A DNA stretch of 19,034 nt from an uncultured Collinsella sp. (GTDB taxonomy: Bacteria > Actinomycetota > Coriobacteriia > Coriobacteriales > Coriobacteriaceae): NCBI GenBank assembly GCA_900552425.1, contig URZR01000012.1, forward strand, positions 1-19,034, in the 5' to 3' direction. Below the pieces are notes generated by a model. That model did not search any database. It was not told the DNA's origin and saw nothing but the letters and a program-made list of their open reading frames with translations. How positions within the stretch are numbered: position 1 is the first letter of the stretch; each line of letters starts with the position of its first letter. The translations under genes were made by a program, and so were the position numbers. Below are positions 14,182-19,034 of this stretch, in pieces.

Positions 14182-15330
14182 GTGTCGGAAAATAGGGATT
14201 ACTACGAGGTGCTTGGCGTCGACAGGGATGCCGACGCGCGGACGATTAAGCGTGCGTTTCTAAAGAAGGCCCGTACCGTACATCCGGATGTTTCGGACGA
14301 CCCCGAGGCCGAGGCCAAGTTCAAGGAGCTCAACGAGGCCTATTCCGTTCTTTCCGATGAGCAGAAGCGTGCTAACTACGACCGTTACGGCACTGCCGAC
14401 GGCCCTGGTGGTTCGGGCTACGTCGATATCAACGATATCTTTGGTGGCATGGGCATGGACGACTTGTTCTCGTCGTTCTTTGGCGGCGGTGCCGGCGGTG
14501 GCGCCCGCAGCCGTCGTGAGCGTCGTCGCGGACGAGACATGGCCATCTCGCTTTCGGTGACGCTCGAGGAGGCGGCGCTCGGCTGCAAAAAGACAATCAG
14601 CTATGACCGCCTTGCTCCTTGCGAGGACTGCAATGGCACCGGTAGGGCAGAGGGCGCACAGGAAAAGCAGTGCGGCCGCTGCCACGGTACGGGCTACGTC
14701 ACGACGGTTCAGCGTTCGTTTTTGGGCCAGGTTCAGTCTTCCTCGCCTTGCCCTGACTGCCATGGCGAGGGCACGGTTATCGACCATCCCTGCGAGACCT
14801 GCGACGGTCAGGGCCGCACGCCTTCGCATGAAAAGATTGACATCGATATTCCCGCCGGCGTTTCGACCGGTCGCCAGCTGCGTGTGAGCGGCTTTGGCGA
14901 GGCCGGCCTTCGCGGCGAGCCTTCGGGCGACCTGATTGTCAACGTGCGCGTTGCCGACCACGAGCGCTTTAAGCGCAACGGTGACGACCTGTACCTGGTG
15001 AGCGATATCTCGATTGCGCAGGCTGCGCTCGGCTGCGAGATCGAGGTCGGGGGCATTATGCCCGACGAGGTCGTTAAGGTGACGGTTCCCGCCGGCGCCC
15101 AGTACGGTGATACCGTGAGCGTCAATAATTACGGCATGCCTCGCATTGGCGGTGGCGGTTCGCGTGGCCGCCTGATCGTGCAACTGCGCGTGGTCGTTCC
15201 CACCAATCTTTCCAATAAGCAGCGCGAGCTGCTCCGTGCTTTTGCCGATGATATGGGCGATGACGTCGCTTCCGGTAAGAAGTCGGTGACCGACCGCATC
15301 AAGAGCGCCCTCGACGACATCCTCGATTAA
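14182..15330 (+). CDS. dnaJ: Chaperone protein DnaJ
   Basis: DnaJ is the main Hsp40 partner of DnaK. The 382-residue product has the usual full architecture. The J-domain (about 6-70) carries HPD at 34-36. A short Gly-rich linker (GGAGGGARS) follows, then CTD-I. The zinc finger has four repeats (CEDCNGTG, CGRCHGTG, CPDCHGEG, CETCDGQG). CTD-II contains GDLIVNVRVADHERFKRNGD and VTVPAGAQYGDTVSV, and the chain ends in a helical tail. I chose GTG 14182 because the protein then starts VSENRDYYEVLGV and GGAAGGA (14168-14174) lies seven bases upstream. hrcA, grpE and dnaK are not next to it. mtaB begins nine bases after the stop. Confidence 0.96.
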   Translation: MSENRDYYEVLGVDRDADARTIKRAFLKKARTVHPDVSDDPEAEAKFKELNEAYSVLSDEQKRANYDRYGTADGPGGSGYVDINDIFGGMGMDDLFSSFFGGGAGGGARSRRERRRGRDMAISLSVTLEEAALGCKKTISYDRLAPCEDCNGTGRAEGAQEKQCGRCHGTGYVTTVQRSFLGQVQSSSPCPDCHGEGTVIDHPCETCDGQGRTPSHEKIDIDIPAGVSTGRQLRVSGFGEAGLRGEPSGDLIVNVRVADHERFKRNGDDLYLVSDISIAQAALGCEIEVGGIMPDEVVKVTVPAGAQYGDTVSVNNYGMPRIGGGGSRGRLIVQLRVVVPTNLSNKQRELLRAFADDMGDDVASGKKSVTDRIKSALDDILD

Positions 15331-15339
15331 GGAGCCCGC

Positions 15340-16632
15340 GTGCTCGCACCCCATATTTCCGTCGTCAACCTCGGCTGCCGTGTCAACCGGGTTGAGTCCG
15401 ACCGTATCACTGCCGATCTTATGCGCCTGGGCTTCGCTATTGTGGAGCCCCAGGATGCCGATCTGATCGTCATTAACACTTGCGCCGTTACGGGCGAGGC
15501 CGAGGCCAAGACCCGTAAGGCCGTCCGTCATGCGCTGGCCCATCCAAACGAGCCCTATGTGGTCGTGACCGGATGCGTGGTCAATTTGCATCCCGAGGAG
15601 CTGTCGGAGCTTTCGGATCGCGTGATTGCCGAGCCGTCCAAGATAGATGTCGCCGAACGTGTATGCGAGGTGCTGGGTGTTGAGTCCGATAGCGTTCCCG
15701 CCTGCAGCGATGGCGAGGTGGTCGATGCGCTCGGTCGCTCTCGCCTGGGCGTGAAGATTCAGGATGGCTGCAACCATCGCTGCACCTATTGCATTGTGTG
15801 GAAGGCGCGCGGCCCCGAGCGCTCCGTGCCCGTCGAGTCCGTGCTCGAGCAAGTTCGCGAGGCCCAGGAGGCCGGCGTGCCCGAGGTGGTGCTGACCGGT
15901 GTGAACCTGGGTGCCTACGATGGCAAGAGCGCGACCGACGAGCACGTCGAAATCGATGAGCTGCTCGAGGCCATCATGGAGCGCACGACTATTGCGCATG
16001 TGCGCATTTCCTCGGTCGAGCCCATGGATATCTCCGAGCGCCTGCTTAAGGTTATGGCGCGCTTTCCGCAGCGTATCGCCCCGTTTTTGCACCTGCCCGT
16101 GCAGTCCGGCTGCACGGCGACCCTGCATCGCATGGGCCGTCCCTATAGTGCGGAGGCCTTTGAGGACACGGTGCGTATGATTCGCGCCAATCTGCCGCAG
16201 GCGTCCCTTTCGTGCGACGTCATCGTCGGTTTTCCCGGTGAGACGGACGAGGAGTTCGAGGAGTCGCTGGCGCTGTGCCGCCGTGTGGGTTTCTCGCGTA
16301 TGCACGTGTTCCGCTACAGCAAGCGTCCCGGTACCCTTGCTGCCGACATGCCCGACCAGGTGCCGCCCGAGGTTATGGCCGAGCGCAGCCGTCGTATGCG
16401 AGACACGGCGCAGGAGCTCGCTATTGCCGATGCTCGTCGTCGCGTGGGCACTGTCGAGCGTGCCGTGCTTGAGTACGGTGACAGCCTGACGCTCGGTTCG
16501 TTCCATCATGCCCGTCTTGACGATACCTGTGGACTTACAGCCCCGTGCCTGCTCGATGTTGCTATCATCGGAGTCGATGATTCCGGCTTGGTCCATGCGC
16601 GCAGGGAGGTCCATGGAAGCCTCGAAGATTAG
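15340..16632 (+). CDS. mtaB: tRNA t6A37 methylthiotransferase MtaB
   Basis: MtaB adds a methylthio group to t6A at position 37 of tRNAs reading ANN codons. The 430-residue product has the methylthiotransferase N-domain with three cluster cysteines: Cys13 (VVNLGCRVN), Cys48 (VINTCAVTGEAEAKTR) and Cys79 (VVVTGCVV). The radical-SAM domain has CNHRCTYC (Cys144/148/151), then VVLTGVNLGAYDG and HLPVQSGC. The C-terminal part is compatible with a short TRAM-like domain. LGCRVN and the EAEAKTRKA run fit MtaB better than MiaB, which carries a YGCQMN-type motif. GTG 15340 has AAGGAG (15329-15334) six bases upstream, overlapping the dnaJ stop. The 3' end overlaps phoH by 20 bases. Confidence 0.92.
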   Translation: MLAPHISVVNLGCRVNRVESDRITADLMRLGFAIVEPQDADLIVINTCAVTGEAEAKTRKAVRHALAHPNEPYVVVTGCVVNLHPEELSELSDRVIAEPSKIDVAERVCEVLGVESDSVPACSDGEVVDALGRSRLGVKIQDGCNHRCTYCIVWKARGPERSVPVESVLEQVREAQEAGVPEVVLTGVNLGAYDGKSATDEHVEIDELLEAIMERTTIAHVRISSVEPMDISERLLKVMARFPQRIAPFLHLPVQSGCTATLHRMGRPYSAEAFEDTVRMIRANLPQASLSCDVIVGFPGETDEEFEESLALCRRVGFSRMHVFRYSKRPGTLAADMPDQVPPEVMAERSRRMRDTAQELAIADARRRVGTVERAVLEYGDSLTLGSFHHARLDDTCGLTAPCLLDVAIIGVDDSGLVHARREVHGSLED

Positions 16633-17599
16633 ACTTACCGTTCCCGAGGGAATTGATCCCTCGTGCGTTTTGGGCGCCGGCGACGGCGTCCTTCGTGCGC
16701 TCGAGAGCTTGGTTCGCGCTCATGTGGTCGCCCGTGGCGATAGCATCTCCGTGAGCGGCGACCCGGACGAGGTCGAACTCGTGGCGCGCTTTTTCGAGCA
16801 CGCTTTTTGCGAGGCGGCCGCCGGGCGCACGCTGTCTGCCGACGATGTCTCTCGCTGCCTGGCCGTCTTGCGCGATGGTGAGCACGAGGCTACGTCGCTT
16901 CGCGATGACGTGCTGCTTTCGTATCGCGGCCGCGTCATTCGCCCCAAGACGCTCGGCCAAAAGCGCTATGTGGATGCCATCCGCACGCATACCATCACGT
17001 TTGGCCTGGGTCCTGCCGGCACCGGTAAGACCTATCTGGCCATGGCGCTCGCCGTTGCCGCGCTCAAGCGTCACGAGGTGGGCCGTCTGATCTTGACGCG
17101 TCCGGTTGTCGAGGCGGGGGAGAATCTGGGCTTTTTGCCCGGCACCCTCGAGGAAAAGATCGATCCCTACATGCGTCCGCTTTACGACGCCCTTTTTGAC
17201 ATGATGGATCGCGAGCGCACCGATGAGCTTATGGAGCGCGGCGTGATCGAGATCGCCCCGCTTGCCTACATGCGCGGCCGCACGCTGAGTGATGCCTTCG
17301 TGGTGCTCGACGAGGCACAAAATACCACGCCCGAGCAGATGAAGATGTTCCTGACGCGCCTGGGCTTCAACTCCAAGTTCGTGATTACCGGCGACCTGAG
17401 TCAGCGCGACCTGGTGGGTCGTCGCGGCGGTCTTGCCGACGTCGAGCAGATTTTGGGCCGTGTCGACGATGTCGCATTTTCTCACCTCGAGCGTGCCGAC
17501 GTGGTGCGCCATGCTTTGGTGGGGCGTATCGTCGAGGCGTACGATGCTTATGATGATGTGCGCGAGAAACGCGTGCACGACCGAAAGGAGTCCCGTTGA
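16613..17599 (+). CDS. phoH: PhoH-family ATPase (YbeZ type)
   Basis: PhoH-like proteins are P-loop ATPases. The YbeZ group lies next to ybeY in many bacteria and is linked to RNA maturation, although the exact reaction is not firmly known. The 328-residue product has a small N-terminal domain (about 1-110). The ATPase core has Walker A GPAGTGKT (133-140), then TRPVVEAGENLGFLPG and PLYDALFDM. Walker B reads VVLDEAQNTTPEQMKMFLTR, followed by FVITGDLSQRDL. ATG 16613 follows GGAGG (16605-16609) by only three bases; an in-frame ATG at 16595 lies before that site, so it is less likely. The start lies within the mtaB end and the stop overlaps the ybeY start. Confidence 0.92.
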   Translation: MEASKIRLTVPEGIDPSCVLGAGDGVLRALESLVRAHVVARGDSISVSGDPDEVELVARFFEHAFCEAAAGRTLSADDVSRCLAVLRDGEHEATSLRDDVLLSYRGRVIRPKTLGQKRYVDAIRTHTITFGLGPAGTGKTYLAMALAVAALKRHEVGRLILTRPVVEAGENLGFLPGTLEEKIDPYMRPLYDALFDMMDRERTDELMERGVIEIAPLAYMRGRTLSDAFVVLDEAQNTTPEQMKMFLTRLGFNSKFVITGDLSQRDLVGRRGGLADVEQILGRVDDVAFSHLERADVVRHALVGRIVEAYDAYDDVREKRVHDRKESR

Positions 17600-18105
17600 G
17601 TGTATTGATCAGCAATGATGCCGAGCTCGATACGCTGCTCGACGCGCAGGAAGTGGAGCACATCTGCGAGGTTGTGCTTGCCGCCGAGGGCGTTGAACGT
17701 GAAGTCGAGATTTCCCTTTCGTATGTCGACGAGGACGAGATGCACGAGCTCAACCACGAGTGGCGCGGTATCGACCGTTCCACCGATGTCCTCTCGTTTG
17801 AATGCGACTCGGCCTTTGACGAGGATATTCCCGCCGACGAGACGCTCGAGCTCGGAGATATCATCTTGGCCCCGCAGGTCATTGCCCGTCAGGCCCCCGG
17901 CTTTGGCAATAGCCCTGCCGATGAGTGCCGCCTGATGCTCGTTCATGGCATGCTGCACCTGCTGGGGTATGACCATATCGAGGACGACGAGGCCGAGGTC
18001 ATGGAGGCGCGCGAGGACGCCATCCTGCGCGATCTGGCGCTCGAGCGCGGCGAGGACCCCAAACTGGTCCACGTCGGCCCCATCACCAACCACGCCCACG
18101 ACTAG
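17596..18105 (+). CDS. ybeY: Endoribonuclease/rRNA maturation factor YbeY
   Basis: YbeY is a metal-dependent RNase needed for 16S rRNA 3'-end maturation and 70S ribosome quality control. The 169-residue product carries the zinc-binding motif HGMLHLLGYDH, with His117, His121 and His127 in HxxxHxxxxxH spacing. The upstream conserved segment is STDVLSFE, and LGDIILAPQVI follows in the usual place. Translation begins at TTG 17596 and overlaps the phoH stop (TTGA). AAAGGAG (17584-17590) lies five bases ahead and decides the start, as no ATG or GTG fits. The C-terminal tail is slightly longer than in E. coli and rich in charged residues. The gene lies between phoH and dgkA-era, a common arrangement. 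Confidence 0.95.
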   Translation: MSVLISNDAELDTLLDAQEVEHICEVVLAAEGVEREVEISLSYVDEDEMHELNHEWRGIDRSTDVLSFECDSAFDEDIPADETLELGDIILAPQVIARQAPGFGNSPADECRLMLVHGMLHLLGYDHIEDDEAEVMEAREDAILRDLALERGEDPKLVHVGPITNHAHD

Positions 18106-18114
18106 GAGCCGTCT

Positions 18115-18492
18115 ATGATTCCCGGATCGAACAAGGACCATCCGTCCTTCTTAAAGTCGTTTTCCTACGCTTTGGAGGGCTTCGTCACCGCCGTCAAGAC
18201 CGAGCGCAACATTAAGGTCATGCTCGTGGCGGGCGTGTGCACCGTCATTGCCGGCTGCATCGTGGGGCTCGACATTGCCGAGTGGGGCATGGTTATCATC
18301 TGTTGTGGCTTGGTGATTCACGGCGAGCTTTGCAACACCGCCATGGAGGCGATTGTCGATCTGGCGACCCAGGAGCTCCATCCGCTGGCAAAGCGTGCGA
18401 AGGATATCGCCGCCGCCTCCGTATACGTTCTTTCCATCACCGCCGCGATTGTGGGCTTGCTGGTATTTGCCCACGCGCTCGGCTTTATTTAG
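18115..18492 (+). CDS. dgkA: Diacylglycerol/undecaprenol kinase family protein
   Basis: This is a small integral-membrane lipid kinase. In Gram-positive bacteria the preferred substrate is usually undecaprenol, so the enzyme helps recycle the cell-wall lipid carrier. The 125-residue product has an amphipathic N-terminus (SYALEGFVTAVKTERNIKVM), then about three membrane helices (about 36-52, 56-72, 101-123). The family signature ELCNTAMEAIVD (71-82) carries the two acidic residues Glu71 and Glu78 that match the catalytic/metal site. It is followed by HPLAKRAKDIAAASV. ATG 18115 is nine bases after the ybeY stop, behind AGGAG. The lipid specificity cannot be read from sequence alone. Confidence 0.92.
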   Translation: MIPGSNKDHPSFLKSFSYALEGFVTAVKTERNIKVMLVAGVCTVIAGCIVGLDIAEWGMVIICCGLVIHGELCNTAMEAIVDLATQELHPLAKRAKDIAAASVYVLSITAAIVGLLVFAHALGFI

Positions 18493-18504
18493 AAAGGGAT
18501 TCCC

Positions 18505-19034
18505 ATGTCCGACACTATGCAGCCTAACGACGAGATCCTGGACGACGAGTCCAGGGACGCGGTGGATGCCGACGAGTTCGAGGAGGTTGAGGAGTTTGAC
18601 CCGTTTGAGGGCATGAGCGACGAGGAGCTTGACGCCCTGTGCGACGAGGACGATGGCTCCATGGGCTTTGGCGACGTTGAGCCCGGTTTCCGCAGTGGCT
18701 TCGTGGCCTTGGTCGGCCGCCCCAACGCCGGTAAGTCAACGCTGCTCAACGCCTGCTATGGCAAAAAGGTCGCCATCACCTCGCCGGTCGCCCAGACGAC
18801 CCGCCGCCGCATGCGCGCCGTGGTTAACCGCCCCGGCTACCAGCTGGTCTTTGTCGATACCCCGGGTATCCACAAGCCCAAGGACGGTCTAGGGTCCGAG
18901 CTGAACAAGAGCGCGCTGTTCGAGCTGAACGATGTCGATGTTGTCGCGTTTTTGATTGATGCCACCAAACCGATCGGCAGGGGAGACGCCTGGGTCGCAG
19001 AGCATGTTGCGGCGTCCAGGGCTACAAAGATTCT
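18505..19034 (+). CDS. era: GTPase Era with acidic N-terminal extension (3' end missing)
   Basis: Era is a ribosome-assembly GTPase that binds the 3' end of 16S rRNA. The window holds about 176 residues: the GTPase domain from FVALVGRPNAGKST (G1, about 66-79) through AITSPVAQTTRRRM (switch I) and VDTPGIHKP (G3). G4 and the KH domain lie past the window edge. Before the domain stand about 64 extra residues; E. coli Era has about ten. Of the first 60, 26 are Asp or Glu and one is basic (Arg17), e.g. DEFEEVEEFDPFEGM. ATG 18505 has AAAGGGA (18493-18499) upstream. Internal ATGs at 18613 and 18661 lack clear ribosome sites, so the long start is preferred. It lies 12 bases after dgkA. Confidence 0.93.
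   Translation, partial: MSDTMQPNDEILDDESRDAVDADEFEEVEEFDPFEGMSDEELDALCDEDDGSMGFGDVEPGFRSGFVALVGRPNAGKSTLLNACYGKKVAITSPVAQTTRRRMRAVVNRPGYQLVFVDTPGIHKPKDGLGSELNKSALFELNDVDVVAFLIDATKPIGRGDAWVAEHVAASRATKI

Noticed and set aside
1..19034. Phage, transposon, CRISPR, toxin-antitoxin or secondary-metabolite genes
   Set aside because: Nearly every stretch is accounted for by a recognisable housekeeping gene; no transposase, integrase, repeat array or small unknown gene pair was seen.

Overview
This window looks like a core-chromosome segment from a high-GC Gram-positive gut bacterium of the class Coriobacteriia, most like Collinsella. That placement is inferred from the G/C-rich codon use, an actinobacterial-type integration host factor (mIHF) directly upstream of gmk, promoters made mainly of extended -10 elements, and the set and order of housekeeping genes. 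No database search was possible. All supported genes are on the + strand. The first gene (pyrD) is cut at its 5' end and the last (era) at its 3' end. No mobile element, CRISPR array, tRNA or rRNA gene was seen.

Layout. (1) 1-1433: the end of the pyrimidine pathway, pyrD (class 1B) overlapping pyrF. (2) 1434-1672: an intergenic stretch with a long imperfect hairpin and promoters for the next operon. (3) 1673-4083: mihF-gmk-rpoZ-thiI, tightly packed and closed by a strong intrinsic terminator. (4) 4297-7310: comEA-comEC, the DNA-uptake pair, with overlapping stop and start. (5) 7389-8351: holA, with its own promoter. (6) 8485-8751: rpsT, with a structured leader and a strong terminator. (7) 8848-12938: lepA-dusB-hemW. 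lepA appears to be transcribed without a leader, and hemW is broken by a one-base frameshift. (8) 12997-15330: two consecutive J-domain genes, an unusual DnaJ-like protein that ends in membrane helices, then a full-length dnaJ. (9) 15340-19034: mtaB-phoH-ybeY-dgkA-era, a tightly coupled run for tRNA modification, RNA/ribosome maturation and lipid recycling.

How the genes work together. Most products serve translation and its quality: RpoZ, ThiI, S20, LepA, DusB, MtaB, YbeY and Era, with Gmk supplying GDP for GTP synthesis. Others serve protein folding (DnaJ and its membrane-anchored relative), chromosome structure and replication (mIHF, HolA), DNA uptake (ComEA/ComEC), UMP synthesis (PyrD/PyrF) and recycling of lipid carriers (DgkA).

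The points most worth a second look are the DnaJ-like protein with all four zinc-finger repeats but a membrane tail instead of the second C-terminal domain; the hemW frameshift near 12436-12438; a strongly acidic N-terminal extension of about 60 residues on Era; the probably leaderless lepA transcript; a 12-base promoter block shared by lepA and the DnaJ-like gene; and two unexplained hairpins, one upstream of mihF and one in the rpsT leader.
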